From Plenodomus lindquistii (lineage: Eukaryota; Ascomycota; Dothideomycetes; Pleosporales; Leptosphaeriaceae), in contig JANUWI010000008.1 of NCBI GenBank assembly GCA_025504975.1, positions 1,054,001-1,118,000 on the forward strand: a stretch of DNA of 64,000 nucleotides, read 5' to 3'. Position numbers and translations under genes: made by a program. A model generated the notes under the pieces. The model saw only the letters and a list, made by a program, of their open reading frames with translations. It did no database searches and was not told where the DNA came from. This document shows, in pieces, positions 22,880-34,100 of this stretch (positions are counted from its first letter, which is position 1; every line of letters starts with the position of its first letter).

Positions 22880-24038
22880 ATGGCACCCCCCAAGCTCAAG
22901 ACCACAATCGCCATCCTCGGCTGCGGTGACGTCGGCGCAACACTGGCTTACACCCTCGTGCTCCAACCCATCTGCAGCGAAGTCATCCTCGTCGATCTCA
23001 AGAAAGAACTACTGGAAGCCCAAGTCCGCGATCTAAATGATGCGACATATCGTGGAGACTCGGGGGTAAAGGTCAGGGCCGGAAAACATAAGGATGCCGG
23101 GCAGGCGGACATTGTGGTCATCACTGCTGGGGCTAAGCAGAAGACTGGTATGTGATACTTGGTTAGACCGACAAGGTGTTGATGCGAAACAAGTAGGCAT
23201 CCTTTTAGCATTGCTAAGATTGAACAGGTGAATCGCGACTCTCTCTGCTATCGAGGAACTTGCATATTCTGGAATCGATATTCTCGTCCATGGCGCCCAT
23301 TTCGCCACATACCGTCTTACTCCTTGTCGCCAATCCAGTGGACATCCTCACTTACTTTGCACGCAAGTTATCCGGCCTACCAGAATCTCAAGTCCTGGGA
23401 ACAGGAACCAGTCTGGACTCTGCACGCCTTCGTGGAATTCTTGCGGAGAAAGCAGAGGTTGCGCCGAACAGTGTCGATGCATTTGTGCTGGGAGAGCATG
23501 GTGACAGCCAGTTCGTATGTATTTCTGAATGTTGTGACCATATTCCTAAATTACGAGAAAAGATGTCACATTGATTGGGCAAGGCTAATATCACGAATAA
23601 CAGATTGCATGGTCCAGTGCCTCGATCGGCACAACCCCTCTCGCCCTCGCCCTTCCAAGTCAACTAACCCCCGACTTCAAAGCTTCCATCTCCGCACATA
23701 CGCGTGGCGCAGCGGGAGCTATTATCGCCGCCAAAGGCTGCACTTCCTACGGCATCGGTAATATTGCGGCGAGTATTTGCAAATACATCTTGTTTGACTC
23801 ACGGAGCGTACGGCCGTTGTCGTTTTACCAACCGGAACTTGGATGTTGTTTGTCGATGCCAGCGATTGTAGGAAGGAAGGGTATCATCAGAGCTATGCCG
23901 ATACAGCTGGATGACTCCGAGAGAGGTGAGCTGGAGAGGTGTGCCGAGGGTTTGAGAGGTGTCATCGCGGGAGCAGAGAAGGAACTGAGCGCGGATAAGG
24001 AGCTGGAGAAGGCGTTGGCTAGTGACTACGGATCGTAG
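22880..24038 (+). CDS. L-lactate dehydrogenase
   Basis: Three exons, 22880..23147, 23228..23514 and 23604..24038, encode 329 residues. An N-terminal Rossmann GxGxxG (AILGCGDVGATLAYTL) comes first. The substrate loop AKQKTGESR carries Gln at the position that distinguishes lactate from malate dehydrogenases (malate enzymes have Arg). LDSARLRGILA carries the conserved Asp and Arg, and GEHGDSQF carries the catalytic His. The enzyme interconverts pyruvate and L-lactate with NAD(H) in the cytosol. NAD-dependent L-LDH is scattered among filamentous fungi. The Q-loop rather than an R-loop supports LDH over MDH. The gene is convergent with the dipeptidase gene, with 124 bp between stops. Confidence 0.92.
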
Positions 24039-24162
24039 GAGCACCAAGGAATTCGGCCTGGACACACAGATATCACAAATTGATGATAAGCTTTAGGCAT
24101 TGTCAATCATATACATAAACCATGGCGTTTATATACCAGCAACTCACAAGTATGCATCGTCT

Positions 24163-25771
24163 CTACCACTTGTGCTTCACCTCATCCTCTAACGGCAAAG
24201 TATGCTTCTGCAACTTCTTCGCCACGCTGTCCGCCTCCTTCCACACCCTTAGCAGATTCCCACCTGCAATCTTAGCCGCATCCTTGTCACTAACCCCCTG
24301 GCGCAGAAGCTCGGTGATTAGATTAGGAAATTTTGAAACATCTTCCAACCCCTCCGGCGTCGTCTCGATGCCATCGTAGTCCGTTCCAATTCCAACATGG
24401 TCATACCCAATCAATTCACCAATATACCTGATGTGTCTGACAACCTGCGCCAGTGTGTTGTTCGCTGGCACGTATTCCGGAAAGTCCGTTGGAGATTTGC
24501 CAGGAATACAGGAGATGAAGTCTGGGTTGAAGTTTACCATGACGACTGAGTTGCGCTGCTTGACCAGCTGCAGTATATCGTCTGGAACATTCCTGGGATG
24601 GGGGCAAATTGCGTGTGCGGAGCTGTGGCTGAAGATTGGCGGTGCAAGACTACCAGTCCAATTTCCTGCGCTGCCATCGGGTTTGCCGACCAGTACGTCG
24701 CGCATGGTGTCTTGACTGACGTGTGCGAGATCAACCAGCATACCCAGACGATTCATTTCTTTCACCAAATTCCTCCCATCAGGACTGAGGCCGTGCCAGA
24801 ATGGTGTGGCGATGTGAGCAGAGAAATCCGAGCCGGTCTCAATAGCGGCGTCGGCGTACTTGTTGTGGCAATTCCAAGTCAGAGTCGCATAGCGGACGCC
24901 GAGCTGGTGGTAGAGACGGAGGGTAGAAATGGAGTTGCCGATTTGATGGAGACCCTCAATTGCAGCAGGGGCGATGAAGGAGCCGGAGTTAAAGGCGGCG
25001 AGGGCGGCAGAATGGTCTTTCGGCGGGGTGAAGTACTTTGGATAGGATTGCCCTAGCCGGTGGAAGAGGTCAAGCTGGCTGAGTGTGGATTCAACGACTT
25101 GTAGTTGTCAGTGCATGATGCCGCATTGAATGGAGACCAAGCTTGGACGCACTGTCGTGGTACCTTTCATCGCTGAAATTCGTTCCATCGCCCAATGGAC
25201 ATGGCCAAAATGCACTCCAGAATGCACCCCCCTGCAGACCCTTATTCAAACGGGGAATGTCGACATGCTGAGCAAGTCCTCCGTGTTGGAACTTGTCGGC
25301 AAAGTCATTGTCGTAGATGTGGTTCTGGTATTTGCTGGTGATGAAAATCATCAAGTCATTGTGTCCGTCTGACACATATCAGCCAGCTCCAATCACGGAT
25401 TCAATGAATAAGACTATACCAATGAGTGGGTTATGCTTCAAGATCTTTGCTGCTCGCTCCTCAATGGTAAGATGCTTTCGGCACTGGTGAAGAGGTCTAG
25501 GATCGGCTCTCGCGATTTGCAAGATGCGACATAGCATGATCAACACAACGACCGCGGCGATGGTCCTGGTGAGGGTATGTGCATGCCGGGGAGTCTTTTC
25601 ACCTGCCGCTGTGTGCTGGTCCTCGTTGTGGACATGGTCGTCGTCGCTGTGGTGACATGTCTCTGCCTGCTCTTCATCGAGGCAAGCAGCTCCAAACTTG
25701 TTCTCGTCGTGAAAGGGCACGAAGCCCACGCCATCAAGCTCGTCTCTGTATTTCTCCATGATCAACACCAT
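24163..25771 (-). CDS. Membrane dipeptidase (renal dipeptidase, peptidase family M19)
   Basis: Three exons, 25420..25771, 25153..25368 and 24163..25097, give 500 residues. A cytosolic His/Asp-rich N-terminus (about 1-69) precedes one transmembrane helix at about 70-88 (TIAAVVVLIMLCRILQIA), giving a type II anchor. The catalytic domain follows: DGHNDLM carries the first zinc-ligand pair and is split by the first intron, AIEGLHQIG holds the bridging Glu, and LVDLAHVSQDTM and FSHSSAH supply His ligands. GIGTDYDG carries a conserved Asp. The family hydrolyses dipeptides on the outer or lumenal face. Animal members are GPI-anchored, but the fungal form here is anchored at its N-terminus. An internal ATG at 25759 is an alternative start. 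It is divergent from ILM1. Confidence 0.9.
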
Positions 25772-25893
25772 TGACGAAGACGGAAGATGGTACTCGTTGG
25801 GCCGAGGGCGTCCTTACACATCAAGGGCCTTGGCACAGCCCGGCGGAGATAAGCCCACCCGGAGTCTGCCATTCTGCACCAACCACCACAAAC
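25772..25893. promoter_or_regulatory. Very short shared promoter dipeptidase / ILM1
   Basis: Only 122 bp separate the two divergent start codons, so the core promoters must overlap or leaders must be very short. No TATA box is obvious. Confidence 0.5.
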
Positions 25894-26536
25894 ATGGCCA
25901 TCTTGTCAGCCAGCGCCATGATTCGCAGCATATCGCTGTTCCACGTCACCCTCGCCGCGCTGCTTCTCAAAAGCCCCGCCACGATCGCAAGACAAGGCAT
26001 CGTGTCGGTCCTGGGACAGTCGATGCAGCTCGTACGCATCTCTCCTGTCTTGACAAACTCGACCATGTTGCTGAGATAACCTAGCCCACTCCGCGCGACT
26101 TCAACACCCCGACGGCCGCCACCGCTTTCCTCGCCGTCCTCTTCGCCTTCATCGCGCTGACCGACTTGACCGCGCTGTCCCTCTCCGATGAAGTCTACGA
26201 CCAGTTCTGGGGCGTGCAGACACCCGTGCGGCTGGTGTTCCTGTTCGCTCTTACGGGCTATGCATACGTTTCCAAGGAGGGCGGCATGTTCGCACCCAGG
26301 ACGCAAGACTATGCCATGAGCTCGGGTGCTGGTCTCAGCAACAGCGTCGTCTTTACCTGGGCCTTCCTTGAATTGGTCACGTGGTTTTTTGTGCGTTTGC
26401 AAAGGGTGAATCCATCTAGTGCGACAACAAAGGTGCTGACTGGGTACAGGTGTATACATCGCTGCGCCAGGAGAAGCAGGAGAAGCTCAACAAGATCATT
26501 GAGCAGCGCAAGGACGAGGAGAAGGATCGGTTGTAG
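25894..26536 (+). CDS. ILM1: ILM1-family membrane protein
   Basis: Three exons, 25894..26031, 26085..26390 and 26450..26536, encode 176 residues. The pattern fits the fungal ILM1 family: a hydrophobic N-terminal helix (SISLFHVTLAALLLKSP), GQSMQLPTPRDF across the first splice junction, then three more hydrophobic segments (AVLFAFIALTDLTAL, VRLVFLFALTGYAYV, VVFTWAFLELVTWFF). The C-terminus is a charged helical tail ending in KDEEKDRL. Yeast ILM1 is an ER-associated protein needed to keep mitochondrial DNA and for growth at slow rates. The molecular role is unknown. It is convergent with the serine dehydratase gene. Confidence 0.85.
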
Positions 26537-26793
26537 CACATCGTTGCAGATCCTACGCCCATTTCAAGGCACAACCTGGATGATGCGCTCCATTGTTATA
26601 CGCTCCATTACATGTCAACGGCTTTGGCCCGCTCTTCACTTGGACATCGGTGGAGCAATTGGAATCAATTTCAATCATGTCATTCATGAAATCCTACTGG
26701 ATGCAACATCACAGTCCATGTTGTTGAACGCTAACCCAAACGCCGAAGATAGCCAGACCCGTTTCTGCCACTCCGCACAGCAGTGCGCTCAGC

Positions 26794-28190
26794 TTACGAG
26801 CAACTCGGGCACGGTATCTCGATCCCCTCAATGACCATTGGCTTGCTGTATTCACTCGACACGTTCTCCATCCCCACATCCACACCCTTGACACTCCCCG
26901 TCTCACTTGCTGTCTCACTGCCCAATGCACTATCACCCCTACGTCGTCGCTCCTCGGTCTCTTCCTCAATGTACGCATACTCGTTCCTCCACTCACACAG
27001 CATCTTGCTCGTTACGTTGCTGCCGCCGCACAGTACAACGACGACCTTATCGTCTGGTCGCACCGGCCTGCCGAGCGCCTTCTCCAACCGCCCGTCGTAG
27101 CAGAGAGCGACGTTGATACCGCAGGCTAGTTCAACCATGATACGTTCGTCATCTGCGAGACGCCAACATCCCATTGCCGCCTCGGCGTCCGGGAGCACAA
27201 CACTGCGCACATTGCTCCGTTGCGCATACTTGAACGTTGCGTCTGTGACTCTTGCGCACCCGAGGCTGGTGGCTTGTGACGTGATCTTATCGAGGGTAAC
27301 CACCTCACGTGCCTGCAGAGAAGCAGCGAGAGACTCCGCGCCCGCGGTCTCCATGGCGAGGATGGTGGGCGAGTACATGTCCAGTTCGTCCATGGCCTGA
27401 CAGATGCCATTGATGAGGCCGCCACCGCCAACCGAGCAGATGATGACGTCGGGCGCGGAGCCAGGGAGCTGAGAAGCGATTTCATGCATGACGGTAGAGT
27501 TCCCTTGCCAGATGTCTGGGTGGTCGAAAGGAGGACAGTAAATGGTCTCTGTCTGGGCCTGGAGTGTGTGTTAGCACACCATTTCAAAGCTGATTACGTT
27601 GAGATATGTGAGTGGGTAGACTCACGTAGGGCATAACATGTTCCCTGAGATACGTGTCCGCGTTCTTCCACGCTGCGCCGTGTTGGATGACTTCATAAGC
27701 ACCAGCAGCCCTGAGCTTGGCCACCATCAATGGTGCTGTTGCGGTAGGAACGACAACTGTGCAGTTCAACCCTAGGGCTCGAGCAGAGTGCACGGCCGCA
27801 AGACCGGCATTGCCTCCACTGGACGCGAAGATGTGAGGCCGGGAGCCTTGGGGTAGCTCTTCAAGGCGACGGAGGATGTAGTTGCCAATGCCTCTTTTGA
27901 ACGGTTAGACTTTGTCGTGACATGCGTGCGAGCTTCGTGAACGTACCTTGACTTGAACGATCCGGAAGGCTGGAGGGTCTCCAGCTTGAGAAAGACTCTG
28001 CTTCTACGATTTAGAACTCCCTCATCTTCGAGCGAATCATGTTAAATAGGAAAGATTGGAAAGGGCAAGTCAGTGAATAGAAAGTATGACCGTACCATCC
28101 CGCAGCTTCAGAGAGCGCGTAAGACTCTCTCAATGGAGTCTGCACCCATGGCGTTTGCTGAGCCACCTCAGTGTTGTATGTGACGGTCAT
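26794..28190 (-). CDS. PLP-dependent L-serine/L-threonine dehydratase
   Basis: Four exons, 28096..28190, 27947..28000, 27626..27893 and 26794..27558, close to 393 residues. PSGSFKSRGIG, split by an intron, carries the Schiff-base lysine. SSGGNAGLA contacts the substrate, and ICSVGGGGLINGI is the phosphate-binding glycine loop. The fold is type II PLP. The enzyme deaminates serine or threonine to pyruvate or 2-oxobutyrate plus ammonia, as yeast Cha1 does. The length and lack of a C-terminal ACT domain argue against the biosynthetic threonine deaminase (Ilv1). The C-terminal 40 residues are a low-complexity extension. The second exon begins at an AAG acceptor, the only choice that avoids a stop. 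Five GATA sites lie upstream. Confidence 0.92.
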
Positions 28191-28241
28191 GATGAATATA
28201 AATATACTTTTGGGTATCACAAAAAGAGTTTGGGAAAAAGT

Positions 28242-28483
28242 GATAAGAGCAAGACACTGTATTGAATGTCGAGCTGCTTGACTTTGAACAACCAAAAGAT
28301 AAGAGAAGACGTGCTTTTATCTCTACCACATGAGTCTTATCTGCTCCGCACGCACCCGTTGATCCAGATACCATATGCTGAAGTCAGAGGGGTAGCGAAA
28401 ATAATCGAGTCGCACCGAATACCAGTTACCTAGTATTGATTACCCTATAGACTGCACGGATTACCCTATACCTTCTCGATAAG
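28242..28483 (-). promoter_or_regulatory. Cluster of five GATA-factor sites upstream of serine dehydratase
   Basis: Sites of the GATAAG/GATAAA class lie at 28242..28247, 28298..28303, 28316..28321 (reverse), 28336..28341 (reverse) and 28478..28483. That is 52 to 293 bp upstream of the start codon at 28190. In filamentous fungi the nitrogen regulator AreA/NIT2 binds HGATAR, usually as closely spaced pairs, and turns on use of amino acids as nitrogen source. This fits an enzyme that releases ammonia from serine. The sites are seen directly; their use is inferred. Confidence 0.6.
28438..28470. repeat. 12-bp direct repeat GATTACCCTATA
   Basis: Two identical copies occur at 28438..28449 and 28459..28470, with start points 21 bp apart (about two DNA turns). 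They lie about 250-280 bp upstream of the serine dehydratase start. Same-face spacing suggests a protein-binding pair, but this is inference. Confidence 0.75.
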
Positions 28484-29057
28484 AGCTAAGCGAGCGTTGC
28501 ATCCGCAGGATGACACAAGTATGAGGACGCTACCAGAGACCGTGTCCTCAGGGTTGACATTGCCCAAAGCGGTTATCCACGGCGGTGACTTTTAGTTCGC
28601 ATTTTGCCAAGTTCTGCCGCCTTCGTGAGCATGTTCTTGGCGCCGCCATGCCTATCGGAAGAGCCATATCAGTTACAAGCGCTTGTTTAGATACAGGACC
28701 TTGATCCATTCAACCGCTTTCGAGGATAGTTCGGAACAACGGCGTGAACGCGTCAGGCTTGGAGATCAGATCCTGGGAAGAAGCTTTCGGATTGCGGGGA
28801 CGGCGGTGAACGATCCCCGACGGGACGGGAAACTCGCATCAGGTGGAGTAAATGACACAGCTCCTCTCGAATCCCCGGGTCAGGAATGTACTTTGAGAAT
28901 TGACACTGTTTCCGGTTTGTTCGCATCGCCTGCAGTTCCGTACGAGGGTATTCGCAACAAGAGACGCAGATCCGCAAAAGTTATCATAGGACCTTACTAA
29001 ACACCAACCGGGTATCTCCATGCAATCAGCGATCCTCAGGAAGTTCCGAACAATTTA

Positions 29058-30158
29058 CTAGGCAGTGACATCTGCAGCGACTTTTGGATGATCCAGCAGG
29101 CCTTTTCTGAAGTTCCAGTAGTTGGCTCGGATGGGATCATACTTTGTCGCTAACAGATCCAAGGCCTTCTTAGCGTTCTCCTTGCCGTTTTCTTCCTCTG
29201 CATATATATCGGCGAGGAGATCGAGGGCATGGCTGGAATACACCTCTTCCGGCTTCTGCACATCAGCAAACTCCAAGGCAAAGTCCTTGAGGGTCGATTT
29301 GGGGAGCCCAGCTGCGCGAACGATACCCAGGACGTAATTCCATGGACTCTGGTTCTGTGGTGCCTTGCGTATAGCTGTCTTGGTGTATCTGAACATGTAC
29401 CGTCAGCATCATGGCACGTGAAGGCTCACCAATAGCATAGACATACTCAATCTCCCGCTGAACAATGTCCTCAGTTGGCTTCCCCTGGCGACCTTCGACC
29501 ACTAGATAATAACGGTGGTTCCAAGCCGAGTTATTCCGTACATCCTCCTCGATCATGCCGTGCGTCCACTCGAGCTCCTCTGGCTTATCAAACAGATGGA
29601 AGCGCTTGACAAGCCACTGCCTGTAGCTCCACACGTGATAGTTTTTCGAGTCTTGCTCCAGCATCTGGCTTATAAAGTCGGCTTCGCCCTCTGGCGAGCC
29701 AAGAGCATCGATGATGGTCTGTCGGTGATGCCATATCTGGTAATTCTTGAGGTGCTTCAGCGCCGTGGGGTTGAGCCATGCAATCTCGTCCTGCAACGAC
29801 CTGCCGATTTCAGAAACAGTCTTGGCGCGATACAGCCTGCACAAGGTTAGCGATGGTGTGTGTGGGTGTGGTGACAGTCTGCCACAGGGCTCTCCCGAGC
29901 CACCTCCGCAACCTCCGCCGAGCGGGGACACACGTACCACACCGTGTAATGCGCGGGGTTCATGCTGATGATGTGCTCGGTGAGCCCCAGCACTCTTTCG
30001 CTGAACTCGTTTTTGGCCATGACGGCGCGCAGATAGCCCATGGCCTCGCTGTATTCGTCCGTGTAGGCAATGGCTGCCAGTGGATGCAGCCCGCCATCGT
30101 CCTGGGGCAGCGGCTCAATGTCCGCCCAGGCCTCGTCGTCGTGATACGTTATAGGCAT
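29058..30158 (-). CDS. RAM2: Protein farnesyltransferase/geranylgeranyltransferase-I alpha subunit
   Basis: Three exons, 29938..30158, 29447..29836 and 29058..29388, encode 313 residues. The five helical-pair PFTA repeats with invariant Trp are visible: MNPAHYTVWLYRAK (across intron 1), LKNYQIWHHRQTII, DSKNYHVWSYRQWL, DVRNNSAWNHRYYLV and NQSPWNYVLGIV. With a beta subunit encoded elsewhere, the protein forms the enzyme that prenylates CaaX proteins such as Ras and Rho. I place the start at MPITYHDDEAWADIEPLP because fungal homologues begin just before this motif. An in-frame ATG at 30299 would add 47 residues (MDLVRSWLAALFRPS), which cannot be excluded. Confidence 0.9.
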
Positions 30159-31151
30159 GTGGTCGTCCTCCCAGACGTCGTCTTGGCTGTTGTCTGGTGG
30201 GGTTGGCAGAGCCCTTTGCAAATAGTTGGGGAGCAGTGCGCGCAGCCACAGGGTTGACGGGCGAAAGAGCGCTGCGAGCCAGCTGCGAACCAAGTCCATG
30301 GTGGGGAACTCGAAAGTCGCGTTACCTGAGCCTCGCTGCTTGGCGAACACTGCGCTTTTGAGTCCCAGCACCGAACAATAGCAAGCACCACACGCTCTAC
30401 TTGCGGCTACCGCCTTTGTAAGGGATTCCTTGCATTCAACACCAAGCAGGGGAAGATGACATCATGTGCCACAGCTGATTCACATGCTTTTCATACAACA
30501 AGTCGCTCAACACATCACTTGTCACTCTCTCCAGACGTACGTGCACCATCAGCACCATTATCACCCAACATGCCGTCGTCGATAGCCTCCTATCGTTCGC
30601 ACTTCCAGATCAGTGGATTGCTATCACAGAAACGCGTCGTAGACCCTGACGTCCCAAAGCATACGTCTAGTGCGCACGCACATATCATCATCTCCTCCAA
30701 CCCTTTTGACATGTGTAGACGCCTCTGCCCCGTTTTACTCATCCCCCCGTGCCCATTTCCAGGCCAATCAGTATGATAGTACAGTTGATAAGAACATCAG
30801 CCAGTCGCAATGCCAAGATGCATGCCTCTCCGCCAGCCCGCTCATGCACCACTGCCGCAGCTGAAAAAAAAAGAGCGCAGATGAGTACCCACCTTGATCT
30901 TGCCATTGACACGATTGCTAAAAAAAATGGCGGTCCTCGCAACATCATCGTACTCGAATATTGTGACAAATCTGAGGATGTGTAAGACAATGCACTGATT
31001 AAGACGCCGTGTTTCCATGCAAGCCACTCAACACAAGAAGGGCCAGAGGCCAAGAAGTTTTTGAGTGTTGAAAACAAGGGCGCCGGAGTGATGTATGGAA
31101 ATGCTGAATAGTTGAATAGAGGTTCGCAAGGTAAGATATTCGTGCAAAGGC
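30159..31151. other. Intergenic region RAM2 / SET1
   Basis: About 990 bp between tandem minus-strand genes, holding the RAM2 promoter and the SET1 3' UTR. Open frames near 30456..30776 (+) and 30739..31077 (-) show no domain and are probably chance. No RNA gene is recognised. Confidence 0.45.
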
Positions 31152-34100
31152 TTAGTTGAGGAAGCCCTTGCAGCCGATGGAACCACAGAGACAGGGAATC
31201 CGGTCGGTGGCGTCTATCTCGCGCTCGAACTTGTAGTCATAAGTGAGCTCTTCATCTAATGTCTGGTTAGTAAAGTGCTTTGTAAGCTCGAGAAATATAA
31301 AGACGTACCTTGGCTGATGTCCCGAAGAGCATAGATGACGATACGCTTCGAAGTATCCACGCGGATGATCTTGGCAGTGCAGTTGGGGGTACAACTGTGG
31401 TTGATAAATCGAGCAATACCACCCATCTTAGTCGCATCAATGACAGTATCCTCGTCAATGCGGAAGAGATAACTCGATCCAACACCCTGCTGGTCGTACT
31501 TGGCTTCACGCAAATCGGCGACGCGCTGGCGGACCTTCTCACCCACATACTCAATGATCATGTCGTTGGCTGCAATGTTCTCTTCTGCATACAGACCCCA
31601 GTTGTGGATAGCAGACCGGTCGAATTTGACGAGCTTCTTTCGCTTCTTAAGTTGGTTGAAGCGCAAAGCATCCCCGTCTGCACCAGACAGATTCTTTGAG
31701 ATATTGATATCGTTGACCATACGACGGTTGTTTGCACGATTGGCACGCGAGTTGGCGGTGGATGTCTTGTTGGATCCAGTGGTGAACTTGAAGCCCTCTA
31801 CTGAGATGACACTTCGCTCTTCCTGTTTGGCTCGGCGCTGGCGCTCTTCTCGCTCCTCCTGGACACGAATGCGATGTGGCAAGTATTTCGACTTCTCCGC
31901 CTCTCGAATCTTCTTGACACCTTCGGTCCTGGCGGAGCCCGTAGAATTGGGGACGTAATACCCCTTGATCTTGGTCTCTGAGCGAGAGACGCCTTCTTCG
32001 CCGCTGGGTCGATTAAGGTGCTTGATTGACTTCTGCTTCCAGGCCCAGGTCTGAGCATCTCCAATTTTGGCGGCTGGGGTAGATGCCAATGCTGACTTGA
32101 GGTATTTGAGATCCTCTTCATCTTTGACCATGTGCTGCCATCCATCAATATCCATTACTACGCTCAAGTCGTCTTCAACAGTCTTGCGAGGAATATCGGA
32201 GGAGACACCCCAGTTCACAGAAGTACGATCGTCCTCTTCAGGCGTCTCCTCAGTGACTATCTCTTCAAGAATCGGCTCGTCTTCTTTGGTCTCCCTAGGT
32301 TCTTCCTCTGTTGATCTCGCAAGTTCCGTGACCTCAGCCTTTGCAGCCTTGGCCTCTTCGTCGAGCTGCTTCTTCGTCTTCTTTTTCGGCTTAGTCGTAG
32401 CTTGCTTCTTTTTGAGCGACTTAAGCGTCTCAGGAAGTTCGGTCGTCTCAATCGGTTTGAGAGCTTCGTCATCCTGTGTGATGACGACCTCAGGTTCAAG
32501 TTTGTCAACCGTGCTTGTTTCCACACCAAAGATTGCGTCTGCTTCTTGTTCAATCTTGCGTAGTCTCCTGAAGCCTTTCAGTGCTTTGTCAGCCTTCTTC
32601 CAAATTGGCGACGAGCGTGGAAGAATAGCAAGCACCTGTTCCAGCTCTTTCTCTGCCATTGTCTCTGGGTCCTTATGAATACAGTGAGCTAGCAGGCTTC
32701 TTGCGTGCGAATCGTCCATCTCTTCGTCACTATCCTCACCCCAGCCAGTCTCGATGCGACGTCTCTTTGCACGATGAGCTCTTGACGACTGTTCTTCTTC
32801 GTCGTCTACATCTGTCGATGGAGCGCGACTGATAGGTCGGCTCTCCTGCTCCTCTGTTGCCCGTGTCAACTCGCTTCGCCGCTCGTCATCCGACTCTTCT
32901 GGCTCAAACATTTCAATCATTTGGCGGTGAAGACCGCGGGCAATTTTGGGTTTGGGAGCAGATGCCTTCCTTCGTTCGTCCGCAAAAGCGTTCACGATTC
33001 GAGGCGGCTTCTTACCGCGTTGTCGACTTCCATCGTACGGCCCCGGTGCCCTCCGGCCTCGGCCAGCAAAGCCAGAGTTACGAGATCTTGGTGTCGCAGC
33101 CCCGAAAGCCTCCAGCCCAGGTGCCAAGAGTGCTGGTGGCCGTACATCGTCTTCCTTCCTTGGTGGTCCCGGAATATTTAGCTTTTGGCGCTTCTCCTTG
33201 TTCAAGTCAGGATCCAAGAATTCTAGGATCGCAGGCGCAGCTATTCGTGTTTTGATATCGCTGAGGACCTTGTCGTACAGCTCCTGCTTCATCGTTTCAA
33301 GGGCTGCCATGACAGGATCCAGCGAGTCTGCACGTTGTTTCTTCTCGAGCTCCAAATCCTCTGCTTCTTCCTGTTCTATCCGGTTTTCAATGGCTTTGCG
33401 CTTGTTGTCTGCCACCACACGTTCTGGACTAGGACTTCGCTCGTAGTCTGGATCGCCGTATTGATGGCATTCCATGTTCATGCAATAGGTGAACAGTGCC
33501 TGCATATGGCACTCGCGGTAGCATCGGACTGTCTCGTCCTCGCCCCGCTTGGACTCCTCAAATAGCACATAGTATCCAGTAGAGTCACATCGTACAGCTG
33601 ACCAGCGAAACGCTCTCAGCCGCTTCTTGAGATGATCCACGGTCGTACTGAGAACTGGCACATAAGCGTGTGCTAAGAAGAGGTATGGCTTTCGCTTGAG
33701 TGTTGGCTTGATTGGCTCTTTTTCAATCAGATACGAAAGCGCTGCCTTTCGGGTCAAAGGTTCACGGGGCATTGGTATCGGCGGCCGGGCGCCTCTTCCG
33801 GATGGGCCCTTGGGTACATTTGCTGGCAGGTCGAAGTTCCCGGGAGTTGATGGAGCTACGCTTGTAGTTTTCGCGGCAAGTTTAGCTCGCAATCTTTCCT
33901 CCTCTTTCCGTGTCTGTTGTACCGCCAACTGCAGCAGCTTTGCACATCTTCGTCCTTCACGATCAGAATGAACTTTGATTGTTTGTTGCCCGATGCGCTG
34001 ATTTGTGCCTTCACGCTCAGCGCGTTTTGCTGAAGTTGACGCCTTGATGCCTGTCACACCTCGGGCAGGTGCAGTGTCGCGGTACTTTACAAGACATATT

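Larger units (their letters stand above)
28191..29057. other. Intergenic region upstream of serine dehydratase
   Basis: 867 bp holding the serine dehydratase promoter (GATA cluster and a 12-bp direct repeat) and the 3' side of RAM2. Open frames at 28683..29000 on either strand show no recognisable protein. Confidence 0.5.

Noticed and set aside
22880..24038. Malate dehydrogenase as identity of the dehydrogenase
   Set aside because: The substrate loop has Gln (AKQKTGESR) instead of the Arg of malate dehydrogenases, and GEHGDS fits lactate dehydrogenase.
30739..31077. Possible small hydrophobic protein on the minus strand between RAM2 and SET1
   Set aside because: No conserved motif, and the overlapping frames on both strands look equally random.
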